Source: UBA1181 sp045113275
Lineage (GTDB): Bacteria > Bacteroidota > Bacteroidia > Bacteroidales > Paludibacteraceae
DNA length: 25,159 bases
Assembly (NCBI GenBank): GCA_045113275.1
Contig: JBGUIU010000226.1
Location: 1-25,159, forward strand
Direction of reading: 5' to 3'
The translations under genes and the position numbers were made by a program. Within the stretch, counting starts at the first letter, position 1. Each line of letters starts with the position of its first letter. Below are positions 15,901 to 24,412 of this stretch, piece after piece. Below the pieces are notes generated by a model. It had not been told where the DNA came from and ran no database searches. It saw nothing but the letters and a program-made list of their open reading frames with translations.

Positions 15901-16071
15901 CATGGGTTTAATTGTGTTAATGATAATGATGTCAATACAGTTTTTTCAAAGTTTATGACATCTGAAAAAGGAAAAACTTGGGCGGAGATGGGTGTTTCTT
16001 TTGTTGATAACAAACATGTTTCTCTACCTCCTCGCGAAGAATACGAAAAAGAAGAAATAAGTATCATATAA
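12916..16071 (+). CDS. druH: Large uncharacterised protein, DruH-like (Druantia type III)
   Basis: This 1051-residue protein has no domain I recognise. The open frame extends to TTG 12874 directly after a stop, but ATG 12916 gives a natural N-terminus (MNNYDLFIKWNSVLFDYFF), and the TTG extension looks unstructured. A hydrophobic stretch PFFIYIVFAVVMG (about 109-121) is probably a buried helix rather than a membrane anchor. An alpha-helical N-terminal third (to about 240) is followed by beta-rich segments. There is no signal peptide, P-loop or clear nuclease motif. It is 12 bases upstream of the giant DUF1998 helicase, as druH is to druE in Druantia type III. That pairing and the size carry the call; the sequence alone does not. 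Low GC and A-rich codons set it apart from the left-hand genes. Confidence 0.62.
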   Translation: MNNYDLFIKWNSVLFDYFFNNNDDEVTLYIDRETIEKVGSNNGLGGYDEFLRIIMLSIEDRAVIFRRIYKSKNGTPPTKVNRRLQNINLFKFASLFVSDFPNAYFDYPPFFIYIVFAVVMGSECYRDNQNGIGNYITNILQGQFPNHPNNRDGLGTIFKALAKQDPRFRALKLTDQPYIGLIKYQLGLSKSQETILNRAMYNAGLSEELSYDQWIDNLVDYVDQNMKSFLRDSKRNEVLKRRISDLRDRFDYTQYEQNHSDEEIQSKGHFVLAVYEDEYSASNDRLVLLTDINNKCISKDNLKIAKGSLDRLGEYAEYNVNHVLIGDNDKAEMKSYSLKDGENEIRSLPFENGCIVTFSRCNSNYLIQTSYPQQEKETYILVKSGHDDDWNQWQVAHGSPFIEAAPNKAWVRQVFGEGWEMYKSNQIEYVNNRQTAAHVTAITMGGGINCPGKTNVYLITALPYFEFPEPIDGNRLRINIDVDQRPLNENQFSYKIVDSYKLVIDLIGINPCNRSLCVDVSITHKEKPYQEQFDVTGQEVKYNEDDLFMMNMWGQKIDNNIAGPYMKGLKLCNNTCQLNLPQETVLYQPQYQTNAGLQLIDPQDRRFYLINLFAANCSMHNGFLITESRLKKCIRYAVTRLEIDTASISSFYRDLRFLLINSGYMNVDYEHGKYQPVPPTFVKTPARLYRNDHLYLLAGSYTYQFLVDLVNYCRANRVNMFLHESNPQNSPAESLMPPVILLQYNFDPEHFRKCTNSNFQFYGDTAIAVNILNALPSYQQYRETLREISPEVFDRRNLKEPPEDNTLPRIRESKTIGYGAQKWIEKSVGRFYSIAIPDLSWAKLYCFYEKKKAICIKDNRNLLFPTDLHLPSMMQRALFITNFGIPLRKKVFICNKTDSNNKYFNIVKQYNVKSDDQKRCTFKALTGQNDDQNNVFLRDVVRCPNYRLEMWTNKNKCSDNPRSLLVLIYKESDEVLGFAIKNKGEFKIFFLKELNHGFNCVNDNDVNTVFSKFMTSEKGKTWAEMGVSFVDNKHVSLPPREEYEKEEISII

Positions 16072-16083
16072 TAAATAAACATC

Positions 16084-19000
16084 ATGGCTAAATACGAACA
16101 TTTATTAGGCCAAGACCCTCTTGGCGCTTTTGAAAAAATCAAGAAGGACTATGTCCGTTATTTCAAGACGGCATATCACATTAGCGATCATGATATTGAG
16201 GATATGCGAATGAAGGAGATCGAGAAAAACGACAATTTGTATAAAGAGCCGTATCTCGAAATCCTCCCCGAATATGAATCCTACCAAAGCATAGATAGCA
16301 TTGAAGGTCTTGCACCTGAATTTGCCAACGCTTTCGGCTCAGAAGATAAAGCAAGAGAATTCTTTGCCCAATTTATTAAGGCAGGGTTGATGAACTACAA
16401 ACCATACGGACACCAGGTAGGCATGTTAAAAAAAGCCTTTGTAGAAGGTAAAAATGTTGTGATCACCTCTGGAACAGGTTCGGGTAAAACAGAATCATTT
16501 TTGTTGCCTCTTTTTGCACAATTATTTAAAGAAGCTAAATCTTGGCCTCAAGCGAATTATGCTTCAGATTGGTATAGCAAGAAAGGAGATAAATATGAAC
16601 CTTGTCAGCGCGAGAACGAATCAACAGATCGTGCTGCCCTGAGAGCTTTGGTGCTGTATCCCATGAACGCATTGGTGGCAGATCAAATGTCACGCCTTCG
16701 TAAGGCATTGGACAGTGATGATGTTAGGTCTTATATGCACGAGCATCTAAAAGACAATCGGATCTTTTTTGGTGGATATAATGGCCAAACCGTGGGTGCT
16801 AAAAACATTGATTTGTTAGATGAAGATAGAGAAAAAAAAGCAAAAGAACAAAGGCATGTTGCAGAGAAACTAGATGAGATTCACAGCCGATTTGTGAATA
16901 TAACCAGTTATTTTACTAATCTTACCAACGAAGAAAAGAACGAAAAAGCGGAAGTCCTGTTTGTTAATCCTAGATTAAATGACTCGCCAACAGCCGAAAT
17001 GTTGACGCGTTGGGATATGCAGCAAACCCCTCCTGATATTATGATCACCAACGTTTCAATGTTGAGTATCATGTTGATGCGTAGAGCCGAGGAGGGACTG
17101 TTCAAAAAGACAAGGGAATGGCTCGATGGTGACCCAGACAAGGATCATCCTACTAGAATATTCCACTTAATTCTAGATGAATTGCATCTATACAGAGGAA
17201 CAGCAGGAAGCGAAGTGGCTTGTCTTATCCGTATGCTTCTTGATACGATAGGTCTAAAACCAACCATAGAGAAAAGAGATGCTCAGGGAAATATCGTCAT
17301 GGTACCCAATCCCCAATTACGGATTCTCGCATCTTCCGCTTCGCTCGGCAGCACTGAAAGGGGACAAAATGGTGAGAAATCAGAAACAGAAAAGTACTTG
17401 GAAGAGTTCTTTGGCGTATATAACAGTGATGGTAGTGATGCCTTTGAGGTGCAGAAGGGCAGTAATTATTGTCCTGCAGTAAATAGGAAAGACGATTTTG
17501 TTTTTACTATATTCAATGAAATCAAGCCCGAGTTTGTAGAGCTTGATGATGAAGCCCAGTTGGAGGAAATGGATGCATTTGCCCAACGGCATAAATCCGA
17601 ATCCATCAAAGATTTCACGCTCAAAAATCAAAAAATCATTTTTGCTAAAATATATGATAAAATACCAAAGAATGAGGACAAAGGGAAGACTCCTCGCGCG
17701 ATTAGCTTAAGCCATCTTGCAACCGTATTATTTGGTGGCATTGATGATCAAGGGAATGCTCCTGCTTTACGAGGTTTTTTGATTTACAGGGCTTTCGTCG
17801 ACAAGTTGAATGAGAATGGAACCATTAAACAAAAAGGAGAGAAATCTTTGGCTCATCGTCTGCCTAGGATCCGTTTCCATCAGTTCTTCAAGTATATTGA
17901 AGGTTTATGGGGAGAGTTACAACCCACAATCAATGATGATCTGACAATGGCAACTGATGCCAAAGGTAAAGAGCTGCCCCCTGTTAAGCACGTTGTCTAT
18001 GAAGCCAAGGAGGTAGGAGAATCTGGTAATAAAATACTAGAATTACTTAGATGTGAAAACTGTGGCGAACTCTTCTTTGGCGGAAATAGAAAGGTTGGAA
18101 GAGATGAAGCTATAAGCTTAAATTACCCAGATTTGGCAAAGATGCCCAATTTCAATCCGACACCAATGGTGCAAAACAAGTCATATAAAGACTATATAAT
18201 ATTTTGGCCTTCACACGGGGAACCTGAAAATGATGAAGATATGCCTGTCGCCATGCTGGGATCAGGAGAATACCATCTAAAACACACAAATGCAAAGGGT
18301 AATTGGAGACGCGCTTATTTGCACACTAAGACTGGAGTAATTAAAGAAGTGATCAATAGTGAATTGGGAAAAGACCTTTATATAAAAGGGTGGAAATATT
18401 ATATCAAACGTGATAAAATAAATAACCCTTATTATGAAGATAGAATTCAAGCACTGCCATGCAATTGCCCGCATTGTGATATGGACTATTCTCGTCGTAT
18501 TCACGTTAAGTCACCTATCCGTAGTTTCCGGACAGGTATTGATCGAAGCAACCAATTGCTCAGTAAGGAGTTAATGTATCAGTTATCAGAGAAATCCCAA
18601 AAACTAATAGGTTTTTCCGATAGCCGTGAAGATGCCGCCAAACAGGCGTATGGTATTGAATTGGAACAATACCGAGACATGGTGCGTATGCTTTTCATCG
18701 AATGCGTTAACGAGATTAATGGAGGGGTACAGACTGTTATCGATCAGATTGATAAGGATAGGGCTGCGGGAGAAAATGTCGATGCAAGAAATTATACAAG
18801 AAAATTCGAATCTTGGCTTATCCCTCAAGCTAGAAATATTGCTGACGATTATCTGGACGGGAAAGACTTGTCTTCATACAAAAAAGACCATGTAGATCTT
18901 TCATATTTTATTGACAACGAAAACAATATTGATGGTCTGTTGGTTAAGAAACTGGTTCAATTAGGCATAAATCCTGCTGGTGTAGATTTTAAAGACCAAT

Positions 19001-22000
19001 TTACAAATGAAATTAGGAGTAATCAGAACCATTGGAATCGTGCTTTCAACTGGACAACCTTTGCAAGACAAGCAAATGTTAATAATGAATACTGTGGAAG
19101 GGTTTACAATAATCTTACATCTGCAATTTTTGCCAATTCTTTTGGTAAATACATGGGCGTAAGCGTATTGGATTCAGGAATAGGATACATCTGTTGCAAA
19201 AGAACTAATGACAAAGAACAATCCCCCGAATATAACGATCTAAATAATATCCTCAATCCATTAGGTTTGAATGTGTATGATTTTATTGATGCATTCATTC
19301 GCATTTTGGGAGATAATTATAGATATCATAATGATGAATTTGAAGACCCAACAGACATTGGTGGATATAATGGCAGAAATGGTTTTGGAAAATATAAGAA
19401 ATACATAAAAGCTGTTGCGAGTAAGTATAATAACGTTGACGAAAATGCTTTAGGAGAGGCTTTATTTAGCTATTTTAACGACAAAGAAGGTTCTGGCATC
19501 AAACTCCTGTTCGGCAATCTCGGATTCCGTCTGTTAGACAAAGATGCTGGTTATTATGAATGTCCTAAATGCCACAGGGTGCATCCCAATAAAGGTATGG
19601 GAATATGTACAAGTTGCGCCACTCCGCTTTCAGATGAACCTGTGCAAGGAAAGACAGTAAAGGATCTTTGGGAACATTTTATTTCATTCGATATTTTGGT
19701 TGAAAAGAAAAACCCCAGAAGACTACATACAGAGGAACTCACCGGTCAAACAGATGATATTCAATCCAGGCTTCTTGAATTCAAGAACCTTATTCTTCTT
19801 CGGCAAGGAGATGAACAATTTAGGGTTGGAGAGGAACGGACCAAAGAAATCGATATGGTGAATGTGACAACTACCATGGAAGTAGGTGTAGATATAGGAA
19901 GTTTGGAAGCGATTTTCCAAGGCAACATGTCTCCTACCCGCTATAATTATCAGCAACGTGTCGGTCGAGGAGGACGTCGAGGCCAAGCATTCTCTACAGC
20001 ATTCACATTCTGTCGTGGACGTAGCCATGATGTGCATTATTACAAGAACGCAACCGATGAAATTGTAGGTGGACTTCCAGCGGCACCAAAATTAGCTCTC
20101 GCTCCATATGTAGACAACAACGGCCAACACAAACTTAAACTTGCTATTATAAAACGAGTTATAGCAAAACACATTTTGAAAGAAGCGTTTAGGGATAAAG
20201 AGATAGGATATGACTTTAGATTGCACGACACTTCGGGAGAGTTTGGAATGCCGTATGAATGGACAATTAACAAACCTGAAATCAAAGAATGGATCAACAG
20301 TCACCCCGATAGAATTGATGAGATCATAGATCTCTATACGGCTCAGTTTAATTCGGATGGTTGTTCTATTGCAACTGATATTGACAGCCTTAGAAATTGG
20401 GCAAAATGCAATGGCTTACTGGACGAAGTGTCTGCTATCGCAACACATCCGACATACGCAGAAGGACTTGCCCAAAGCCTTGCAGAGGGCGGACTTCTGC
20501 CTATGTATGGAATGCCATCGGACTTACGGGAGTTTTATCATGGAGTCAATAAGGATCCGAATGTCATGGATTTAAGATCAATTAGTAGATCTACAGAAAT
20601 GGCTATCAACGAGTTTGCCCCAGGCTCTGAGAAAACCAAAGACAAAGGCAAGTATCGTGCGGAAGGCATTACAACGCCGTTGCGATATGAAGAAGCAAAA
20701 AACAATCAACCTGAGCGTATTGTGTCCATGAACAACGAAACGGATGCTCTTTTCAATTGCTATACCATGCAAATGGATCCAAATTCGATGCAAGACGTTT
20801 CTACTTGGAGAATCGAGAATATCATACCCAACACGGATCAGTTCACACCTAAAACGGAGATTGCCAACGGTTTGCAACCAAATGAGAGAATGTTGATTAT
20901 TCCGATGGCTTATAGGTCATATAAGTTATTTGAGAACGATGGCAGGTCAGCCGAAAGCAATGATAGGGGAAGTCGTTTCTCGCAATCTTCGATATTTGCA
21001 AAAGATAATAGCAACTCTACTAACACAAAAGATGTAGAAAACGTCAAAATCTCGGCTTATGGATTGAATTTGAACGATGAAGCCGAAGTATGGCATGTCA
21101 ATACAAACAACAACCAATTGTTCAAGGGAAAATACGCAAGTATAAGAGATCGAGTAGACGGAGTGTGTACTTGTTATTATTTCAAGTGTCTGCAATGTGG
21201 TGGAAGGGATTTTGATGAAAACAACGACCAACTCACGTGTCAAAATTGTGGAACGGTAGCAAATAAGGATGATGTGAAGAACTTTTATTCTTCCAATAGT
21301 TTCATGTTCTATAAAAAGAATGTAATCCCGGGTAACCCTCCAAGAGAGTACATCAATACCATAAAAGACGGAGAAAGATTTTCGTTTGATATTGCCATTG
21401 GATCGCGTAAACCAACCGAGATGATCAAACTTGAGATCAAAGACGGGAATGACTTTGTAGATATCAATTTGACTACAGGTAACGAATCCGCAATCCGGGC
21501 AGCATTCTTTTCTGCAGCATTCTTGCTCCAACGTACTTTAGCCGATAAACTGGACGTGGCTCCTGACGAGATTGAAATTTCCGATAAAATAGAAAACCAC
21601 AGGCCGGTTATTTATTTGAGTGACACTGCGCCTAATGGAGCAGGAATTGTTAGCTACTTATATCAAGAAGATCATCTCAAAGAGATACTTGAAGATATCA
21701 CCGAATTTAAGACACCGTTTATGCGGTCTTTGATTAACGACAAGCATCGCAAAAAATGCAAGACGGCTTGTCAAGACTGCTTGCTGACATATAACAATCG
21801 AGGCTTCCATCATGTTCTAGATTGGCGATTGGGTGTTTCCATCTTGCGTTTGATGTTAAACCCGAATTTTGATTGTGGGTTCAATCCGGTCACAAGAGCG
21901 CAATACAAAGAACTATCTGATTACGATGATCTTGTTGTCGAATGTGCTCAGAAATTAAGGCAAAATTGGACTGCCGGTGATTATTACCATAGAGCTCAAT

Positions 22001-22212
22001 TGATCCGAAATATTGAGAATGTAATTATTTACAATCCGTTATGGAATAAAGTGCGTTTGATAGCTATGGCTAAGAGTGATAATGTGTCAACAGAAGGTCT
22101 TGCGATATATAACACTTTTCGCGTGCTACGTTCAGATTTATTAGATCCAGACAAACTGCCTGATAACATTGATCTAATTCCGGCAATGGCTCTTATGATC
22201 ACGGACAATTAA
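16084..22212 (+). CDS. druE: Giant SF2 helicase with DUF1998/MZB C-terminus, DruE-like
   Basis: This 2042-residue DNA helicase is the probable motor of an anti-phage system. Lobe 1 has motif I GTGSGKT (130-136), motif Ia YPMNALVADQ (192-201), motif Ib ITNVSML (321-327), motif II DELH (365-368) and motif III SSAS (417-420). Lobe 2 has MEVGVDIG (about 1265-1272) and motif VI QQRVGRGGRRG (1290-1300). Between them lie about 840 residues with cysteine pairs C657/C660 and C793/C795/C798, the FSDSREDAAKQAYG segment, and a zinc ribbon C1160/C1163/C1175/C1178. Another ribbon is at C1702/C1705/C1719/C1722. The C-terminus is a DUF1998/MZB region with DTAPNGAGIVSYL and C1892, C1896, C1899 (CKTACQDCLLTYNN). 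Related helicases are DrmA of DISARM and MrfA. Size and the druH-like partner favour DruE; no DISARM genes are here. Confidence 0.8.
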   Translation: MAKYEHLLGQDPLGAFEKIKKDYVRYFKTAYHISDHDIEDMRMKEIEKNDNLYKEPYLEILPEYESYQSIDSIEGLAPEFANAFGSEDKAREFFAQFIKAGLMNYKPYGHQVGMLKKAFVEGKNVVITSGTGSGKTESFLLPLFAQLFKEAKSWPQANYASDWYSKKGDKYEPCQRENESTDRAALRALVLYPMNALVADQMSRLRKALDSDDVRSYMHEHLKDNRIFFGGYNGQTVGAKNIDLLDEDREKKAKEQRHVAEKLDEIHSRFVNITSYFTNLTNEEKNEKAEVLFVNPRLNDSPTAEMLTRWDMQQTPPDIMITNVSMLSIMLMRRAEEGLFKKTREWLDGDPDKDHPTRIFHLILDELHLYRGTAGSEVACLIRMLLDTIGLKPTIEKRDAQGNIVMVPNPQLRILASSASLGSTERGQNGEKSETEKYLEEFFGVYNSDGSDAFEVQKGSNYCPAVNRKDDFVFTIFNEIKPEFVELDDEAQLEEMDAFAQRHKSESIKDFTLKNQKIIFAKIYDKIPKNEDKGKTPRAISLSHLATVLFGGIDDQGNAPALRGFLIYRAFVDKLNENGTIKQKGEKSLAHRLPRIRFHQFFKYIEGLWGELQPTINDDLTMATDAKGKELPPVKHVVYEAKEVGESGNKILELLRCENCGELFFGGNRKVGRDEAISLNYPDLAKMPNFNPTPMVQNKSYKDYIIFWPSHGEPENDEDMPVAMLGSGEYHLKHTNAKGNWRRAYLHTKTGVIKEVINSELGKDLYIKGWKYYIKRDKINNPYYEDRIQALPCNCPHCDMDYSRRIHVKSPIRSFRTGIDRSNQLLSKELMYQLSEKSQKLIGFSDSREDAAKQAYGIELEQYRDMVRMLFIECVNEINGGVQTVIDQIDKDRAAGENVDARNYTRKFESWLIPQARNIADDYLDGKDLSSYKKDHVDLSYFIDNENNIDGLLVKKLVQLGINPAGVDFKDQFTNEIRSNQNHWNRAFNWTTFARQANVNNEYCGRVYNNLTSAIFANSFGKYMGVSVLDSGIGYICCKRTNDKEQSPEYNDLNNILNPLGLNVYDFIDAFIRILGDNYRYHNDEFEDPTDIGGYNGRNGFGKYKKYIKAVASKYNNVDENALGEALFSYFNDKEGSGIKLLFGNLGFRLLDKDAGYYECPKCHRVHPNKGMGICTSCATPLSDEPVQGKTVKDLWEHFISFDILVEKKNPRRLHTEELTGQTDDIQSRLLEFKNLILLRQGDEQFRVGEERTKEIDMVNVTTTMEVGVDIGSLEAIFQGNMSPTRYNYQQRVGRGGRRGQAFSTAFTFCRGRSHDVHYYKNATDEIVGGLPAAPKLALAPYVDNNGQHKLKLAIIKRVIAKHILKEAFRDKEIGYDFRLHDTSGEFGMPYEWTINKPEIKEWINSHPDRIDEIIDLYTAQFNSDGCSIATDIDSLRNWAKCNGLLDEVSAIATHPTYAEGLAQSLAEGGLLPMYGMPSDLREFYHGVNKDPNVMDLRSISRSTEMAINEFAPGSEKTKDKGKYRAEGITTPLRYEEAKNNQPERIVSMNNETDALFNCYTMQMDPNSMQDVSTWRIENIIPNTDQFTPKTEIANGLQPNERMLIIPMAYRSYKLFENDGRSAESNDRGSRFSQSSIFAKDNSNSTNTKDVENVKISAYGLNLNDEAEVWHVNTNNNQLFKGKYASIRDRVDGVCTCYYFKCLQCGGRDFDENNDQLTCQNCGTVANKDDVKNFYSSNSFMFYKKNVIPGNPPREYINTIKDGERFSFDIAIGSRKPTEMIKLEIKDGNDFVDINLTTGNESAIRAAFFSAAFLLQRTLADKLDVAPDEIEISDKIENHRPVIYLSDTAPNGAGIVSYLYQEDHLKEILEDITEFKTPFMRSLINDKHRKKCKTACQDCLLTYNNRGFHHVLDWRLGVSILRLMLNPNFDCGFNPVTRAQYKELSDYDDLVVECAQKLRQNWTAGDYYHRAQLIRNIENVIIYNPLWNKVRLIAMAKSDNVSTEGLAIYNTFRVLRSDLLDPDKLPDNIDLIPAMALMITDN

Positions 22213-22306
22213 TAGATCTTAATACGGGTTTAGTCCTTGGAATATTGTAATCGTGCTACATTGAATACATTTATTATGCAAAATTGATAAGAAAACTTTT
22301 TATTCG

Positions 22307-24145
22307 ATGAATACGGATCTTTCCATACTATCACTACAGAAACATCGCGAACTGTTGCAGATGGAGTATGAGTATGATAAGAAGTGTTTTGAACATCAAT
22401 CGGGATTTATGTCGGTGGATAAGAAGGTGGCGGCAGGAATCTGTCGTTATCCTATCTCGATCGGACGTTCTTATTATAACTCCTTGGATCAGTATGTCGT
22501 GGAGATTCATGCCCGTGGCTGTGATGAGGAGGATAATCATTTTGAATATGGAAGATCGGTCGATTTCTTCACTGTCTCTATGACCGATGAGGTTCGCCCG
22601 ATAAAGGTGACGGGGCAGGTCAGCTATGCCACTGCTGACACACTTGTGGTGGTGTTGCCGAGTCGGGATTCATCACTGGTTTTGGAGAGTTATGATCGGT
22701 TGGGTATTCAGTTGAGCTTTGATGAGAGTAGTTATCGGGCGATGTTTGAAGCGCTCGATCGGGTGATGCATGTGAAGGATGGTCGCTTGTTCGACCTTCG
22801 TGAGATATTGCTGGGCAATAAGGAGGCTGGCTTCTTTCAATTCAGCCCTGTTCGATTCCCATGGCTGAATGCCTCACAGGAGAAGGCTATCAATCTAATA
22901 TTAAGAGCCAAGGATGTTGCCATTGTTCATGGTCCTCCGGGAACGGGTAAGACCACCACGCTGGTGGAGGCAATCTATGAGACGTTGCGTCGGGAGAGTC
23001 AGATTCTGGTCTGTGCGCAGAGCAATATGGCGGTGGATTGGATCTCGGAGCAGTTGGTGGATCGTGGTGTGAATGTGCTACGTATCGGTAATCCGTCTCG
23101 TGTGAATGATAAGATGCTTTCTTACACGTATGAGCGTAGGTTTGAGTCTCATCCGCAATATGCTACGTTGTGGGGAATGCGTAAGACGGTGCGTGAATTG
23201 TATCGTACCAACAAGGATAAGGCATTGGCTGTGAAGGAGAAAGCAGAGTCTCTTGAATATGAGATACGGGAGAGCCTGTTTGCTGAGTCGAGGGTGGTCG
23301 CCTGCACATTAGTGGGAGCAGCCAATCATCTGCTATATGGACGGACCTTTCAGTCGTTGTTCATCGACGAGGCGGCGCAAGCCCTCGAGGCGGCCTGTTG
23401 GATTCCCATCACGAAGTGTCATCGTGTGATTTTTGCAGGTGATCATCAGCAGTTACCTCCAACCATCAAGTGCTTTGAGGCAGAAAAGGCTGGATTATCA
23501 CATACGTTGATGGAGAAACTGACGGAACGCAAACCCTCTGTGGTGTCGCTCTTGAATGTGCAATACAGGATGAATGAATCGATTATGCGATTCTCTTCCG
23601 AGTGGTTTTATGATGGTCAACTGACGGCTGCACCAGAGGTTCGTTATAGGGGAGTGTTAGACTATGAAAAACCGATGGAATGGATTAATACGGAGCCTTT
23701 CGATTTCTCAGAGGAGTATGTGGAGCAGACGGCAGGTAGGGTCAACCGACAGGAGGCGGAACTGGTTATCAGTGTCTTGGAACATTTTATTGAAAAAATA
23801 GGCTTTCATCGAGTAAAAGAGGAGAAAATAGACTTTGGTGTGATCTCACCCTATAAGGCACAGGTTTATTATCTGCGTAGGTTGGTGAATCAGGATAAGG
23901 TGTTGAAGCCGTTTCGTCGTCAGATCACGATCAATTCAGTGGATGGATTTCAGGGGCAGGAGCGAGACGTGATTATCATTAGTTTGGTTCGCTCCAATGA
24001 CGAGGGAAACATTGGTTTCCTTCGAGAACTGAGAAGAATGAATGTGGCAATGACACGTGCGAGAATGAAACTCTTTATTATCGGTAATGCATCAACGTTA
24101 ACAAAACATCCCTTTTATCGAAAATTATACGAGAGTATGGAATAG
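22307..24145 (+). CDS. SF1 helicase of the IGHMBP2/UPF1-like group
   Basis: This 612-residue protein is a superfamily 1 helicase that probably unwinds DNA or RNA. Walker A GPPGTGKT is at 209-216. Further on are motif II DEAAQALE, motif III GDHQQLPPT, motif IV-like VQYRMNES, motif V SVDGFQGQERD and motif VI NVAMTRAR. The N-terminal 200 residues form an OB-type/1B-like part before motif I, as in the SMUBP-2 group. Such single-gene helicases are common in Bacteroidales chromosomes, and their role is not well defined. It lies 94 bases after druE. Its codons are richer in G and C than druE and resemble the housekeeping half, so I read it as the right flank and not as a defence component, though a link cannot be ruled out. 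Confidence 0.88.
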   Translation: MNTDLSILSLQKHRELLQMEYEYDKKCFEHQSGFMSVDKKVAAGICRYPISIGRSYYNSLDQYVVEIHARGCDEEDNHFEYGRSVDFFTVSMTDEVRPIKVTGQVSYATADTLVVVLPSRDSSLVLESYDRLGIQLSFDESSYRAMFEALDRVMHVKDGRLFDLREILLGNKEAGFFQFSPVRFPWLNASQEKAINLILRAKDVAIVHGPPGTGKTTTLVEAIYETLRRESQILVCAQSNMAVDWISEQLVDRGVNVLRIGNPSRVNDKMLSYTYERRFESHPQYATLWGMRKTVRELYRTNKDKALAVKEKAESLEYEIRESLFAESRVVACTLVGAANHLLYGRTFQSLFIDEAAQALEAACWIPITKCHRVIFAGDHQQLPPTIKCFEAEKAGLSHTLMEKLTERKPSVVSLLNVQYRMNESIMRFSSEWFYDGQLTAAPEVRYRGVLDYEKPMEWINTEPFDFSEEYVEQTAGRVNRQEAELVISVLEHFIEKIGFHRVKEEKIDFGVISPYKAQVYYLRRLVNQDKVLKPFRRQITINSVDGFQGQERDVIIISLVRSNDEGNIGFLRELRRMNVAMTRARMKLFIIGNASTLTKHPFYRKLYESME

Positions 24146-24150
24146 ATGCG

Positions 24151-24212
24151 ACGTTACCATTCGCCCTGCAGGGGCATTCCATTATCTAGCCCAACACAGA
24201 TCCATAATATCA
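24151..24212. repeat. GC-rich REP-like intergenic element
   Basis: The stretch after the helicase holds ACGTTACCATTCGCC, then CCCTGCAGGG (24164-24173, a perfect 10-base palindrome), then a GGGGCATTCC...TAGCCCAAC segment. It is much more GC-rich than the surrounding A/T-rich gap. It resembles dispersed Bacteroidales intergenic repeats with a CCCTGCAGGGG core. That identity is from memory of the pattern and needs a genome-wide search. Confidence 0.35.
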
Positions 24213-24285
24213 TTGATTATAATCAAGAAATAGAGGTGAGGTAAAATATATATTCTAAAAATACTGCGTTTTAGGACTCTTCCAT

Positions 24286-24293
24286 TACCTTTG
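24286..24293 (+). promoter_or_regulatory. -7 promoter box for the terminal lipoprotein gene
   Basis: TACCTTTG at 24286-24293, followed by CGGGG, matches TAnnTTTG exactly. It lies 120 bases upstream of the lipoprotein ATG, implying a long A/T-rich leader. A clear -33 TTTG at the right spacing is not seen. Confidence 0.45.
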
Positions 24294-24412
24294 CGGGGTC
24301 ATTTTTGTGATATGACTTTTCAATATTGGTTAAGGGGTTCTGCCAATTGTGAGAAACGAATTTATAGAACTTTCATAATTAAGTATTTATTAATCAGTAA
24401 ATTAAAGGTAAA

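Noticed and set aside
20947..21531. 194-residue minus-strand open frame
   Set aside because: It lies wholly inside the druE-like gene, whose reading frame is supported by zinc-ribbon and DUF1998 motifs; the antisense frame matches no known pattern.
16084..22212. DISARM (drmA) instead of Druantia
   Set aside because: The helicase shares DUF1998, but no drmB, drmC phospholipase-D-type or DNA methyltransferase gene is in the window, and the length and partner fit Druantia type III better.
22307..24145. SF1 helicase as a third gene of the defence operon
   Set aside because: It is separated by 94 bases, has base composition like the core genes, and such helicases are common alone in this order; kept as flank.
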